Shown here: piece after piece, positions 35,611 through 45,287 of the stretch
How positions within the stretch are numbered: position 1 is the stretch's first letter
How the letters are laid out: every line of letters starts with the position of its first letter
NCBI RefSeq assembly: GCF_007097385.1
Contig: NZ_VJZS01000003.1
Span: forward strand, 252,786 to 316,785
Length of the DNA stretch: 64,000 bases
From: Flavobacterium sp. ZT3R18
GTDB lineage: Bacteria; Bacteroidota; Bacteroidia; Flavobacteriales; Flavobacteriaceae
Reading direction: 5' to 3'
Program-made: the position numbers and the translations under genes
Notes under the pieces: generated by a model
Databases searched by the model: none
What the model saw: the letters and a program-made list of their open reading frames with translations, nothing else
What the model was told of the DNA's origin: nothing

Positions 35611-36840
35611 TTATAATATTGGTTTCTCATAGTCTCCTAAATTCATACTAAAATATACCTTTCCATATTCAACTAAATTCTCTGTTTTATTTTCTTCAAC
35701 ATACGAAGTTTTCAATTTTTCGCTAGATTCCAAAGTCATTGGCTCAAGTTTGATTAAATGACTATTTTCTTTTATGTAGGTTTGCTCATTCATAAATATT
35801 GCTTCCAAATTAGAACATCGTACCACGTAACCCATTCTAACAGGAATTCTTTCAACATTTAACATAGAAGGTCTAATTTCATGGGTGTATAATCTATTAG
35901 TCGAAAGTGGTATAAAAAATGCAGAATTTGGATATAGGGTTACAGTGAATTCTTTTTCTAAAGAATCAACTGTAACTGTACTTTTCAATTTAAAGTGAAG
36001 CTTTGTTAATCCAGTTACCTGTTTATAACACCAATCATATCTATCCGTGCTTGAAAGGTTCAAATGCTTAAACTCGGATGCATCATAAAAAGTACAAAAA
36101 GCCATAATTGCCTCTTTGGGCATGTCTTTAGTTTTGTCCGAATGGGCTTTTATTTTAGATTTAATTTCTTTTCTGTTTCCTTCGGTTTTAACAATGTTCT
36201 CATAAATTTGTGCCAATACATGATTCAATTTTGATTCATTTTCAAAAATATATTTAGCGGACTCATTTAGTTTATTAATTATAAAACGGTCTGTTTGGCG
36301 TAAATTATCAGTAGGTCCAGTAAAATTACTTGAACATCGTAAAAGATGAAAATGCAATGTTTCACAATTATCATTTTCTTCTTTCAGCACTTCTGTTATG
36401 TAAATTCCTTTTCTAAATGCTTTTGATTCCTTATTCGACTCAGTTAATTGTTGAAATTCATGTTCAGACTTAATTTTATTGAAAAAATCTCCCTTTCCGA
36501 AAAGGTTTCTAAAGTAAATACCAGCATTGCTAATAATAATTGGAACTTCGCCAAGCGTAGCTATAAAATTATTATCCTTAATCCAATTTTCATGATTTAT
36601 TGATAGTTCTTGGATGAAATATAACTGACTTTTTGTTATTTCGGTATTTAAAAAATCTCCACAAGCATAAATTTTAACATCATTTTGGATAATCTGTATT
36701 TCTGAAAGATTATACACTACTTTCCCACAAAAATTATCTATTAGATATTGAAGTTCTATATTACCATCTTCGTTATTCCCTATAACGACAAGTACATTTT
36801 TGTTTTTAGAAATTTGATTTTCAAGTTGTGATGTTATCAT
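35611..36840 (-). CDS. Larger 2-oxoglutarate/Fe(II) dioxygenase with unknown N-terminal domain
   Basis: The protein is 409 aa from the ATG at 36840; a TTG further upstream is possible but not needed. The C-terminal half has KIKAHSDKTKDMP (His233-x-Asp235), AIMAFCTFYD, FTVTLYPNSAFFIPLSTN, LYTHEIRPS (His320) and RMGYVVRCS (Arg341), a complete iron- and 2-oxoglutarate-binding set. The N-terminal 170 residues have alternating strands and helices of a kind I do not recognise (VLVVIGNNEDGN, KVVYNL, VKIYACGDF). It is first in the operon with the 271-aa dioxygenase and endonuclease V. Its substrate is unknown; a nucleic acid is suggested by the company. Confidence 0.6.
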   Translation of the reverse strand: MITSQLENQISKNKNVLVVIGNNEDGNIELQYLIDNFCGKVVYNLSEIQIIQNDVKIYACGDFLNTEITKSQLYFIQELSINHENWIKDNNFIATLGEVPIIISNAGIYFRNLFGKGDFFNKIKSEHEFQQLTESNKESKAFRKGIYITEVLKEENDNCETLHFHLLRCSSNFTGPTDNLRQTDRFIINKLNESAKYIFENESKLNHVLAQIYENIVKTEGNRKEIKSKIKAHSDKTKDMPKEAIMAFCTFYDASEFKHLNLSSTDRYDWCYKQVTGLTKLHFKLKSTVTVDSLEKEFTVTLYPNSAFFIPLSTNRLYTHEIRPSMLNVERIPVRMGYVVRCSNLEAIFMNEQTYIKENSHLIKLEPMTLESSEKLKTSYVEENKTENLVEYGKVYFSMNLGDYEKPIL

Positions 36841-36919
36841 TTCTATTATTTTTAGGCATTTAGAGCAACTCTGCAAAATTGAGGCTAACTATTGAATATA
36901 CAAAAAATCAATAACCGTT

Positions 36920-37321
36920 TTATTTCCAATTAAAAGTAATTCTCTTCTCAATATCAGCATTCAAACTCAAGAAAACTGGACAGGTCATTGCGGCTCTTTC
37001 CAGAATGGTTTTATCTTTTGATTCTGAGACGCCCTGCATGTCAAAAACAATTTCGATAGCACCGATGCGTCTAGGCTCTGCATTCATAATTTTAGTAACC
37101 CCTGCTGTTGACCCTTTAAAATCAACATTCATATCCCTTGCTTTTATCCCCATAATCGTCATCATACAAGTAGCCAAAGCATTGGCAATTGTATCCGTTG
37201 GAGAAAAAGCTTCTCCTTTTCCGTTATTATCAACTGGAGCATCCGATATGATTTCACTACCCGATTGTAGGTGTATCGATGAAGTTCTTAAATCTCCTAA
37301 ATAGGTTACTTTTGATGTCAT
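36920..37321 (-). CDS. OsmC/OhrA family protein
   Basis: The 133-aa protein has the OsmC fold signatures: the first redox Cys in LATCMMTIMGIKARD (near residue 53) and the second in RAAMTCPVFLSL (near 116). Members reduce organic hydroperoxides with a Cys pair, or have unknown roles in the YhfA branch. The short length and DNIE-free N-terminus fit the YhfA-like branch better than Ohr. It is transcribed toward the LysM genes but separated from them. Confidence 0.85.
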   Translation of the reverse strand: MTSKVTYLGDLRTSSIHLQSGSEIISDAPVDNNGKGEAFSPTDTIANALATCMMTIMGIKARDMNVDFKGSTAGVTKIMNAEPRRIGAIEIVFDMQGVSESKDKTILERAAMTCPVFLSLNADIEKRITFNWK

Positions 37322-37476
37322 AATTGTTTTAAATTATTGTTAGGCATGTGATTATTTTTCCTCTTTATAGTGACTGGATTGAGGAGTTACTTGCGAAGAT
37401 TCTTCCTTCGTCAGAATGACAATACTGAGAAAAAGTCGAAAACAACCTACTGAATACTAAACACTGAACACACTTC

Positions 37477-39417
37477 TTACTTCGCTTCTTTAATAGTCAT
37501 ATCAGTATCATAATACAAGATATAGGTTCCGTTATTGGTATAACCGCCTTCTGTTTTTTTACGATATTCAAACTTGTTTTCTACCTGTTCGGTGATCATC
37601 GTTTCGGCAGTTTCTTGATAGGTTTTATCTTGTGACAAACGCATCATGGTGTCAAAAATAATATCAAAACCACGAATAGCAAAGGCGCTAGGATTTACCT
37701 TATTCTTAGCTCTATAATTCTTCATGAAAATTTGCGCTTCTGGAGAGGTGTTTTCTCTAGTTGCCGAAGGGTACATTAAATGCAACTTCATTAAATCCTC
37801 AAAATTAATTTCATCGGTATCCAAAGTTTCATTAGACTCTAAAACCACCAATTGCACCTGATAATTAGCCATAAGAGCCAACATTGTATTCATCGTATAT
37901 TTTATCATGCCCGTATTAGACGTTTCTAAAATAACGTAGTTCATTTTACCTTTTACCAATAATTTTTTAAATCCTTCAACATTCAAACCACCTGTTTCGG
38001 TCAACGGAGCGATTTTAACTGCTGCTTGATTTTCTAAAATGTATTTTCTAATGGTTTCTTTTTTCTTATCAATTACCGCAATTACATTTCCTTGTTTGGC
38101 ATTCAAGAAATCGAACATTGCCGTTTTTAAAACTGGAGCAGCAACAATAGATTGGTATAAATTCTCAAAAGGATTACCTGCATCTTTTGATAATGGCGAA
38201 ATTACTGGAACATTATTCTGAGCAAACAAACCAGCTGTTTTCTCTACATTACTTTGATAAAAAGGCCCTACAACTGCATCTACGTCTTCTAAATTATTTG
38301 CTGCAAAAACAGCCGCAACATTCGAAGCCGTTTTTGTTTCATTAGAATCGAAAATTTTAACATCTACAGAAATCCCCATTTGTTTAGCGGAATCAATAGC
38401 CACCAAAGCCCCCGAATAAAAATCTAATGTCATATTAAGGAATTTATCATTCTTTAATTGATTTGCCATATCGGGTTCATTTTTAGCCACATTAAAAGGC
38501 AATAGCAACACTAAAGTCTTTTTATCAGCACTATTTTTTGGAGACAAAACCACTTTTTGCTTAACCGAATTCGAAGCAATCTGATTTGATTTTGACGGCA
38601 CTTTCAACACCATACCTTCTACAACTCCACCAGACAAAGCGGGATTCAATTCGACTAATTGCGGTTGTGTCAATCCAAACATTTTAGACAAACTGTAAAA
38701 AGTCTCTTTTGCTTTTACTGCATAGTCAACATACGCTATTTCTTTTTCTACTTTTTCAACTTTTGGTACAATTGGTTTACTGCTTCCTACTTTTGTTTCG
38801 GCAGCGGCAACTTTAGCAACAGCTTTAGGCCTATTCCCTTTTATCAATAATTCATATCCAACAGGCAAACTGGCAACTATTTCTGGATTTCTTTTTTCTA
38901 ATTCTTCAATAGTCATACCGTATTGTTTGGCTATAGAATACTTTGTTTCCTTTGGAAGTACCGTATGAAAAACAGCTACATCCTTGCTTACAGCCGCAGC
39001 TTTAGCAGTGTTTTTAGAAGGTATATTCAAAACTTGACCTACTTTCAATCCGTATTTTTCGAGATCTGGATTGGCTTTTTTCAAAGCTTCATCTGTTACA
39101 TCGTATTTTTTTTCGATACCAAATAAAGTTTCCTTCGCCATTACTTCATGCGTTTTAGCTTGTCCCTTTACCGTTTTGGATAAAGCAACATTACTTTTCC
39201 CACTGTTTTTTGGAATCAGCAAAACACTATTGGGTTTCAATCCATTTTGAGCATCCGGATTGAGTTTGTAAATATCGAATGGAGTGATTTTAAACTTTTG
39301 AGCAATTTGATTAATCGTTTCTCCTTTACTCACAACATATTTATCAATCTTATCTTGGGCAAAGCTAGACATAGAAATTAAAAAAATAGAGCAAAATAAT
39401 ACTGAAAAATATTTCAT
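37477..39417 (-). CDS. LysM protein fused to a periplasmic-binding-protein domain
   Basis: The 646-aa exported protein has a signal peptide (MKYFSVLFCSIFLISMSSFAQ), then four LysM modules at about 25-70, 88-135, 150-195 and 230-275 (YVVSKGETINQIAQKFK, HEVMAKETLFGIEKKYD, HTVLPKETKYSIAKQYG, YAVKAKETFYSLSKMFG). Residues about 305-640 resemble a type 1 periplasmic-binding protein like LivJ (LLLPFNVAKNEPDM, DSNETKTASNVAAVFA, AVVGPFYQSNVEKTAGLFA). LysM binds peptidoglycan, and a LivJ-like domain would sense or tether a ligand near the wall, as in LpoA-type proteins. Its 630-aa neighbour has the same LysM arrangement. Confidence 0.88.
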   Translation of the reverse strand: MKYFSVLFCSIFLISMSSFAQDKIDKYVVSKGETINQIAQKFKITPFDIYKLNPDAQNGLKPNSVLLIPKNSGKSNVALSKTVKGQAKTHEVMAKETLFGIEKKYDVTDEALKKANPDLEKYGLKVGQVLNIPSKNTAKAAAVSKDVAVFHTVLPKETKYSIAKQYGMTIEELEKRNPEIVASLPVGYELLIKGNRPKAVAKVAAAETKVGSSKPIVPKVEKVEKEIAYVDYAVKAKETFYSLSKMFGLTQPQLVELNPALSGGVVEGMVLKVPSKSNQIASNSVKQKVVLSPKNSADKKTLVLLLPFNVAKNEPDMANQLKNDKFLNMTLDFYSGALVAIDSAKQMGISVDVKIFDSNETKTASNVAAVFAANNLEDVDAVVGPFYQSNVEKTAGLFAQNNVPVISPLSKDAGNPFENLYQSIVAAPVLKTAMFDFLNAKQGNVIAVIDKKKETIRKYILENQAAVKIAPLTETGGLNVEGFKKLLVKGKMNYVILETSNTGMIKYTMNTMLALMANYQVQLVVLESNETLDTDEINFEDLMKLHLMYPSATRENTSPEAQIFMKNYRAKNKVNPSAFAIRGFDIIFDTMMRLSQDKTYQETAETMITEQVENKFEYRKKTEGGYTNNGTYILYYDTDMTIKEAK

Positions 39418-39621
39418 ACGTAGGTAATATTTGTTTTTTAAAGAAACATGACGCCGTCATTCTTCATCATTTTTGAAGATTTGGGGTTATGACGATTTCA
39501 CAAGTAGGTTAGTAAATTTATGTTTTTTTGTTTTAGCAAAAATACCATTGTTGTTGTCAATAATGCCATTTTTACCTGTTAATTATTACGGCTATATTCT
39601 AAATAAACAGCATTAAATTTT

Positions 39622-39702
39622 AACCATATAAGAAATATAAGTACATTTAAGCTGGGATGCAAAAAGCCTTGTCTTGTGTTTTCTTACATTTCTTATATGG
39701 TA
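39622..39702. repeat. ATATAAGAAATATAAG inverted-repeat element, copy 2
   Basis: AACCATATAAGAAATATAAGTACATTTAAGC at the left and TTCTTACATTTCTTATATGGT at the right form a hairpin of about 80 bp. The left arm, including GCTGGGATGCAAAAAGC, matches the reverse complement of 386-432. It lies between the two LysM genes. Confidence 0.8.
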
Positions 39703-39804
39703 AATCTTTTGATTCCGACGCTTCTCAAGTCGGGAGTGTTTTTTACTTTCTTCTTAAAAGCAACATAAGTTAAAAATGCTGCATATTATAGAATTTAGCG
39801 ATTA

Positions 39805-41697
39805 TTACTTAATATCATTTTCGTTTACCACATTAACAACCGTCATTTTTTCAAAAAGTGGCTTTCCTTGTTTTTTAATGTATTCATAAATGGCTTCCTC
39901 TTTTGAAGAAAAATAATTGGAGTACACATCATAGGATAAAACATTTAGATTATAAAAGAAATTAGCGTCCAATGATCCTGAATCAGTCAATTTCATAATA
40001 AAAGAATCCCTTACTACCGCTTCCTGATACTGTCCTAAAACAAGGTAATACCCAACCTTAACATCCTTAAGATTGTCTAAAATCGTGATTCTTACAGTTT
40101 TGGCTTTACTAGGTTGTTTGGCTAACTCTTTTTTGATTTGGTCTAAAGTAAGTGGTTTTACAGCTACCCCTTTTTTACTTTTGCCTTGAGCTTCATAGGC
40201 CTTGTTTTGATAACTTTGATTTTTTACTTTAGCTAAATTATCATCAAATAGTCGGGCTTGTTTACTATAAAAAGTAGCTTTACCAATATGTAGTCTTAAC
40301 TCCGATTTACTTTCCCTATTTAAAGAATCTAATTTTGTAATTAATCTAATGTTCTTTAAATCGCGAACTCGTTGCTCCATTTCCATGTTTTTCAAATCTC
40401 CTGGAGTCAATTTTACTGCTTTTGCTTCAGCTGGCTTTGCTTTACTGTTTTCGCGGATGCTTTTCTTGTATTGTTGATTTTCTTCTACAGCAATTCGTTC
40501 CGCTTTGTCCATTAAACCCGAATACACTTTTCTGTTATCAGCTAATTGTTTTTTAAGTTGTTGCGAAAGATCATTGGTTTTATTTATATTTTCATTTGAT
40601 ATTTTTTGCAAACGAATGGATTCATCAAGGTCAACCAATTCTGTTTTTTTCAATTGCGTCAAATCTTTATTCATCGTGCTTACCAATGAATCCAGTTTAA
40701 CCAAAAGAATTTCTTGAATGTTTTTATTGGCTTCTAAAACCATTCTAAGTTTTGTTGCAGAACCTTCCTTCGTATTATCAATTTCTTTTAGATTGACCAA
40801 AAGACCATTTACATTAATAACCTTTTGATTGATTTCTTCTTGCAATACTAGCTTTTCTTTTAAGCTATTAATTTCTTTTGCATTGGCTTTAGATTTCTCA
40901 ACAACAACTTGTTTTTCAGCCAAAGCTAGCATCAACTCTTCATTTTCATTGGTTGGTTTCACTTCTTTGACGTTTATCGCCAGCATATTTCCTTCGACCA
41001 ACCCGTTTACAATATCCGGATTTTGAGATTCTAATTGCTCAATTGTTATCCCGAATTGTTTTGCGATAGCATATTTAGTTTCTTTGGATTGTACGGTATA
41101 AAAAATGGTTTCGCCGTTTATAACTCTTACTCTACCATCTAGTGTTTTCTTTTTGTTGGGAACATTTATCTCCTGACCAACTTGCAAACCGTTTTTAATA
41201 ATGGCTGTATTTGCTTTGTCTAAATCTTCGACCGAAACATTATAAAGTCTCGCAATACTAAATAAAGATTCCTTGGCTTGAACTGTATGTTTGGTTTTTA
41301 CAGCCGAAACTTCGGGTTTTTGATCTGATTCTTGTGGGATTATCAATTCTTGTCCTATTTGCAAACCATTTACAAGTGCGGGTGCATTGGCATTTTGAAT
41401 TGCCTCTACTTTTACATTGTATTTGGTCGCCAATCCGAAAAGAGTTTCTTTTGGAGCAACAACATGGATAACTGCATTTTTTATTAATTCTGGAACCAAG
41501 ATAACTTGATTTTCTGCGATTCCATTTTGAGTTTCTGGATTTAATCTATAAATTTCAGAAGGGGAAGTTTTGTAGTTTTGGGCGATTTGGGTAATTGTTT
41601 CGCCTTTTAAAACTGTGTGTTTTGCTGCGGATTCTTGTGAAAAAGAGACATTTGAAACAAAACCAATAAAAAATAAAACTCTTAAAAAATCTTTCAT
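39805..41697 (-). CDS. LysM protein with long coiled-coil region
   Basis: The 630-aa protein has a signal peptide (MKDFLRVLFFIGFVSNVSFSQ) and four LysM modules (near 27-70, 75-122, 135-180, 198-243) closely like those of the 646-aa neighbour. It then has a Lys/Glu-rich helical region (about 260-480) likely to form a coiled coil. The C-terminus (ITILDNLKDVKVGYYLVLGQYQ and SKEEAIYEY) resembles a SPOR-like or related cell-wall-binding fold. It probably organises the periplasm or wall. It lies directly after guaA on the minus strand, beyond a terminator. Confidence 0.85.
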   Translation of the reverse strand: MKDFLRVLFFIGFVSNVSFSQESAAKHTVLKGETITQIAQNYKTSPSEIYRLNPETQNGIAENQVILVPELIKNAVIHVVAPKETLFGLATKYNVKVEAIQNANAPALVNGLQIGQELIIPQESDQKPEVSAVKTKHTVQAKESLFSIARLYNVSVEDLDKANTAIIKNGLQVGQEINVPNKKKTLDGRVRVINGETIFYTVQSKETKYAIAKQFGITIEQLESQNPDIVNGLVEGNMLAINVKEVKPTNENEELMLALAEKQVVVEKSKANAKEINSLKEKLVLQEEINQKVINVNGLLVNLKEIDNTKEGSATKLRMVLEANKNIQEILLVKLDSLVSTMNKDLTQLKKTELVDLDESIRLQKISNENINKTNDLSQQLKKQLADNRKVYSGLMDKAERIAVEENQQYKKSIRENSKAKPAEAKAVKLTPGDLKNMEMEQRVRDLKNIRLITKLDSLNRESKSELRLHIGKATFYSKQARLFDDNLAKVKNQSYQNKAYEAQGKSKKGVAVKPLTLDQIKKELAKQPSKAKTVRITILDNLKDVKVGYYLVLGQYQEAVVRDSFIMKLTDSGSLDANFFYNLNVLSYDVYSNYFSSKEEAIYEYIKKQGKPLFEKMTVVNVVNENDIK

Positions 41698-41714
41698 ATG
41701 TAGAATTTAAAAAA

Positions 41715-41743
41715 TTAAGTCGTTACAAATGTAACGACTTAAT
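41715..41743 (-). terminator. Intrinsic terminator after guaA
   Basis: ATTAAGTCGTTAC-AAAT-GTAACGACTTAAT is a perfect 13-base stem. On the minus strand a TTTTTTAAA run follows. It separates guaA from the LysM gene. Confidence 0.85.
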
Positions 41744-41756
41744 GTTAAAAATAATA

Positions 41757-43286
41757 CTATTCCCACTCAATTGTTGCTGGTGGTTTTGAACTAATATCAT
41801 AGACCACTCTATTAACTCCTTTTACTTTATTGATGATGTCATTAGAGACTTTCATCAAGAAATCATAAGGAAGATGCACCCAGTCAGCAGTCATACCATC
41901 GGTAGATTCTACGGCACGAAGCGCAACCACTTTTTCATAAGTACGCTCATCCCCCATAACTCCAACACTATTTACAGGAAGCAAAATAGCACCTGCTTGC
42001 CAAACTTTATCGTACAATCCCCAAGATTTCAATCCGTCAATAAAAACTTTATCCACATCTTGTAAAATTTGAACTTTCTCTGGTGTAATGTCCCCTAAAA
42101 TTCGAATAGACAATCCAGGTCCTGGGAAAGGATGTCTACCCAATAATTCTGGATCTATTCCTAAAGTTGCCCCTACTCTACGCACTTCATCTTTGAAAAG
42201 CATACGTAATGGTTCAACAATTTTTAATTTCATATAATCTGGCAAACCACCCACATTATGGTGTGATTTAATAGTGGCAGATGGTCCTTTTACCGAAACT
42301 GATTCAATTACATCAGGGTAAATAGTTCCTTGAGCCAACCATTTTACATCTTCAATCAAGTGTGATTCATCATCAAAAACTTCAATAAAGACACGACCAA
42401 TAATTTTACGTTTGGTTTCTGGGTCGCTAACTCCTGCTAATTCAGACAAAAAGCGATCTCCAGAATCTACTCCTTTTACGTTCAATCCCATTCCTTTGTA
42501 TTGATCTAATACACTTTGGAATTCGTTTTTACGAAGCAATCCATTATTTACAAAAATACAATACAGGTTTTTACCAATAGCTTGATGCAATAAAACCGCA
42601 GCTACTGTTGAATCTACTCCTCCAGAAAGTCCCAAAACCACTTTGTCGTCTTGTAGCTTTTCTTTCAATTCAGCCACCATTTCTTCAACAAAAGCATTTG
42701 GGGTGAAATTTTGAGGAACGTCTGCAATTTTTACCAAAAAGTTTTCTAACATTTGTTTTCCATCCGTAGAGTGAAAAACTTCTGGATGATATTGAATGGC
42801 ATAAGTAGTTTCGCCTTCAATTTTGTAAGCAGCAAATTCCACATCGTGAGTACTGGCTAACTTCACACCATTAGTTGGCAAAGCTTTAATACTATCACTA
42901 TGACTCATCCAAACTTGACTGTTTTCAGAAACACCTTCAAAGAAAATTTCGTCCTCTTTGATATAAGACAAATGTGCTCTACCATATTCTCTAGTGTTTG
43001 AAGCCGCTACTTCCCCACCACTAAAATGAGATAAATATTGTGCTCCGTAACAAACGGCTAGCATAGGCAGCTTTCCTCTAATTTGAGATAAATCTGGATG
43101 TGGCGCATCTTCTCCTCTAACAGAGAATGGGCTTCCACCAAGAATTACGGCTTTATAACTTGATAAATCACTCGGAAAATGATTGTATGGGAAAATTTCG
43201 CAGAATATATTTAATTCGCGAACTCTACGCGCAATAAGCTGAGTATATTGCGATCCGAAATCTAAAATAAGTACGTTGTGTTGCAT
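41757..43286 (-). CDS. guaA: GMP synthase (glutamine-hydrolysing)
   Basis: The 509-aa protein is read from the ATG at 43286. It converts XMP to GMP with ATP and glutamine. The N-terminal amidotransferase has [10 protein letters not shown] (Cys) and [11 protein letters not shown] (His and Glu). The synthetase part has the PP-loop [39 protein letters not shown] and the dimerisation domain ending [17 protein letters not shown], the conserved C-terminus. A -7-like box ends three bases before the ATG, so the mRNA may be leaderless. Confidence 0.97.
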   Translation of the reverse strand: MQHNVLILDFGSQYTQLIARRVRELNIFCEIFPYNHFPSDLSSYKAVILGGSPFSVRGEDAPHPDLSQIRGKLPMLAVCYGAQYLSHFSGGEVAASNTREYGRAHLSYIKEDEIFFEGVSENSQVWMSHSDSIKALPTNGVKLASTHDVEFAAYKIEGETTYAIQYHPEVFHSTDGKQMLENFLVKIADVPQNFTPNAFVEEMVAELKEKLQDDKVVLGLSGGVDSTVAAVLLHQAIGKNLYCIFVNNGLLRKNEFQSVLDQYKGMGLNVKGVDSGDRFLSELAGVSDPETKRKIIGRVFIEVFDDESHLIEDVKWLAQGTIYPDVIESVSVKGPSATIKSHHNVGGLPDYMKLKIVEPLRMLFKDEVRRVGATLGIDPELLGRHPFPGPGLSIRILGDITPEKVQILQDVDKVFIDGLKSWGLYDKVWQAGAILLPVNSVGVMGDERTYEKVVALRAVESTDGMTADWVHLPYDFLMKVSNDIINKVKGVNRVVYDISSKPPATIEWE

Positions 43287-43289
43287 GTG

Positions 43290-43318
43290 CAAAAATACTT
43301 TTTATATTTTGATTTCAA
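43290..43318 (-). promoter_or_regulatory. Putative guaA promoter, leaderless
   Basis: On the minus strand TTG (43318-43316) and TATTTTTG (43297-43290) are separated by 18 bp, and the ATG follows three bases later. If this is the promoter, transcription would begin at or next to the start codon. Confidence 0.45.
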
Positions 43319-43507
43319 AAATTGAATTTCGAAAATTTTTATTTTATTTTAAAGATAAGGAACATCTTATTTTCTCCTGATACCATCTGAAATATTTAGT
43401 ACGTTTTTTCAATTAAAAATCAGCTATTTTGACTTTTAATGATTTAACAAAAACCATTGATTCCACATTCTTATTGGGTTATCCCTTCAAAATCAGAATA
43501 AATAAAA

Positions 43508-43537
43508 TTGGAGTAAATTTATTTTATGCTACTTTTG
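43508..43537 (+). promoter_or_regulatory. Bacteroidota-type promoter upstream of the 43610 gene
   Basis: TTG at 43508-43510 and TACTTTTG at 43530-43537 are separated by 19 bp, an exact match to the consensus. The -7 box is 72 bp before the lipoprotein ATG. Confidence 0.7.
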
Positions 43538-43609
43538 CAAAAAAATAAATTCCCCAATAAAATCTTTTTTTTACCAATATCCCTAATTTTTTAAAAAAAA
43601 CCTACAGTT

Positions 43610-44137
43610 ATGAAAACAAAAGCAATTACCGTTTTAGCAATTTTATCCTTATTTATAGTTTCTTGCAGTGAAGTCGATAAATTATTAACTTTCACCATTT
43701 CCAATCAAACTACATTCAAAATAAATAGCGGTTTGCCGATTAATTCCCCTTTTGAAGTCGCAACTCCAGATGTTACCAGCAATTCTACATCCGAATTTAA
43801 GAATAACAACACTAACGTCGATTTAGTTAAAGACGTAAAACTACAAGAACTAAAACTGAGCATTACAAGCCCTACTGATAAAACATTTAGCTTTCTGAAA
43901 TCAGTTCATTTGTTCATTTCTACCACTGTCGATGATGAAATTGAATTAGCCTATCAAGATAATATTAATGCAACCACAAATACGCTCAACCTAACGTGTA
44001 CCGATCAAAAATTAGACAAGTACATCAAGGCTTCAAGTTATAAAATACGAACCAAAGTAACAACTAGAGAAACCGTTACCCAAGACATAGCAGTAAAAGC
44101 AGACATGAAATTTAGAGTTACTGCTGATCCTTTTTAA
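43610..44137 (+). CDS. Lipoprotein of unknown function
   Basis: The 175-aa protein has a lipoprotein signal peptide (MKTKAITVLAILSLFIVSC). The mature part is beta-rich (FTISNQTTFKINSGLP, KLQELKLSITSPTDKTFSFLKSVHLFISTTVDDEIELAYQ read in parts) and ends SYKIRTKVTTRETVTQDIAVKADMKF. It matches the pattern of many Bacteroidota surface lipoproteins without a named domain. It is a single gene with its own promoter, convergent with the next. Confidence 0.75.
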   Translation: MKTKAITVLAILSLFIVSCSEVDKLLTFTISNQTTFKINSGLPINSPFEVATPDVTSNSTSEFKNNNTNVDLVKDVKLQELKLSITSPTDKTFSFLKSVHLFISTTVDDEIELAYQDNINATTNTLNLTCTDQKLDKYIKASSYKIRTKVTTRETVTQDIAVKADMKFRVTADPF

Positions 44138-44167
44138 TCTAAGCACTTAAGGGGAAATAGGTTTCAA

Positions 44168-44881
44168 TTATTCTTTTATAATAACAAATTTCCCTTTTAC
44201 TCCTGCATCCCAATTTTCCCAATAATCGGATCTAATAAATTTTCCTTCCGCATCATAAAACTGAAATTCCCCAGTGTTACCACCTAATAAACCTTTATTC
44301 AAAGCTTCTAGTTCAAATATATTTATTCCTTCTTTGAAATAAATACGAAACTCTTGATAATCATTTTGCAATTCTAATCCACCCCTTATTATATCTGAAT
44401 TGAGAGTAGCTTTGATCAAATCTCCATCAATAGCGCCAAAATCGCGACATCTTATCAAAAAATATTCAGATTTTGTCTTAATATTTCCAAAATTAACATC
44501 TATTTTAACTAAGTACCTAGAATCTTCTTTTAGTCCTTCTCTAATTAAAGTTCTATCCATATCCTTATTCAACTTATCCCTTATCTCATCCCCGGGGTTG
44601 ATAAATCCATTATTTTTTGGAATCATAGAAATTTCACTTGGCTTTCCAATTTGATAAGACGATACCGGATTGGGCGGTGATTTTATAATATCCGGACTTT
44701 TATAAACATTAGGAGGTATAATTACCGGAAAATCGGTTGTAGGCGGAGGTATTGTCTTCTTTTCTGGCTTTGGACTTGTATTAGATGGCGGAATGGCCTT
44801 GAACTTTTTATTAGACTCAAATTGAGCATAACTACTAGTCATGAAACCCATTAGAAAAATAAAAAAATAAAAATGTTTCAT
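44168..44881 (-). CDS. Secreted protein with Pro-rich linker
   Basis: The 237-aa protein has a signal peptide (MKHFYFFIFLMGFMTSSYAQ), a Pro/Lys-rich region (about 25-75) and a C-terminal beta-rich domain (about 115-237: YLVKIDVNFGNIKTKSEYFL, INIFELEALNKG, DAEGKFIRSDYW). I do not recognise the domain. It may be a surface or periplasmic protein with a flexible stalk. Confidence 0.7.
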   Translation of the reverse strand: MKHFYFFIFLMGFMTSSYAQFESNKKFKAIPPSNTSPKPEKKTIPPPTTDFPVIIPPNVYKSPDIIKSPPNPVSSYQIGKPSEISMIPKNNGFINPGDEIRDKLNKDMDRTLIREGLKEDSRYLVKIDVNFGNIKTKSEYFLIRCRDFGAIDGDLIKATLNSDIIRGGLELQNDYQEFRIYFKEGINIFELEALNKGLLGGNTGEFQFYDAEGKFIRSDYWENWDAGVKGKFVIIKE

Positions 44882-45052
44882 AAGTGTCCGAAAATTGTTT
44901 CTCTTTTTATACTATTTTCAAAAATAAAAAAACACATATTATAAAATCACAAAACTAACATAATTTATTTTTGATCACTTGTTAACTTATTCTAAATTTT
45001 TATAAATAACTTACACTTGTTTTTTTTTTATGAATTCAGATAAATCCCATTT

Positions 45053-45118
45053 TCTCGCAAAGCCGCAAAGTCGCAAAGTCTAAAACCTTTTTCTTTGCGT
45101 CCCTGCGCCTTTGCGAGA
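45053..45118. repeat. TCTCGCAAAG / CTTTGCGAGA palindrome
   Basis: TCTCGCAAAGCCGCAAAGTCGCAAAGTC is answered by CTTTGCGTCCCTGCGCCTTTGCGAGA, giving an imperfect 66-bp hairpin built from GCAAAG words. It lies in the 405-bp gap between divergent genes; apart from it I see nothing in that gap. Confidence 0.75.
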
Positions 45119-45287
45119 GACATATTAAGTAAAATCCAAGCGTAAAATCCTCAACCTTTAGATTTTCATTATGTTTTTTTAAAACAAATACAAATCCTTA
45201 ACAATTTAATATCTTTTTTTTGACGTCCTTAATTTCGTACATCCTAATATAAAATATAGATTTGAAAAAAAATAAATTGAATTAAAA

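Noticed and set aside
34281..36840. Restriction-modification or retron system
   Set aside because: No methyltransferase, reverse transcriptase or helicase motif is present in the three genes.
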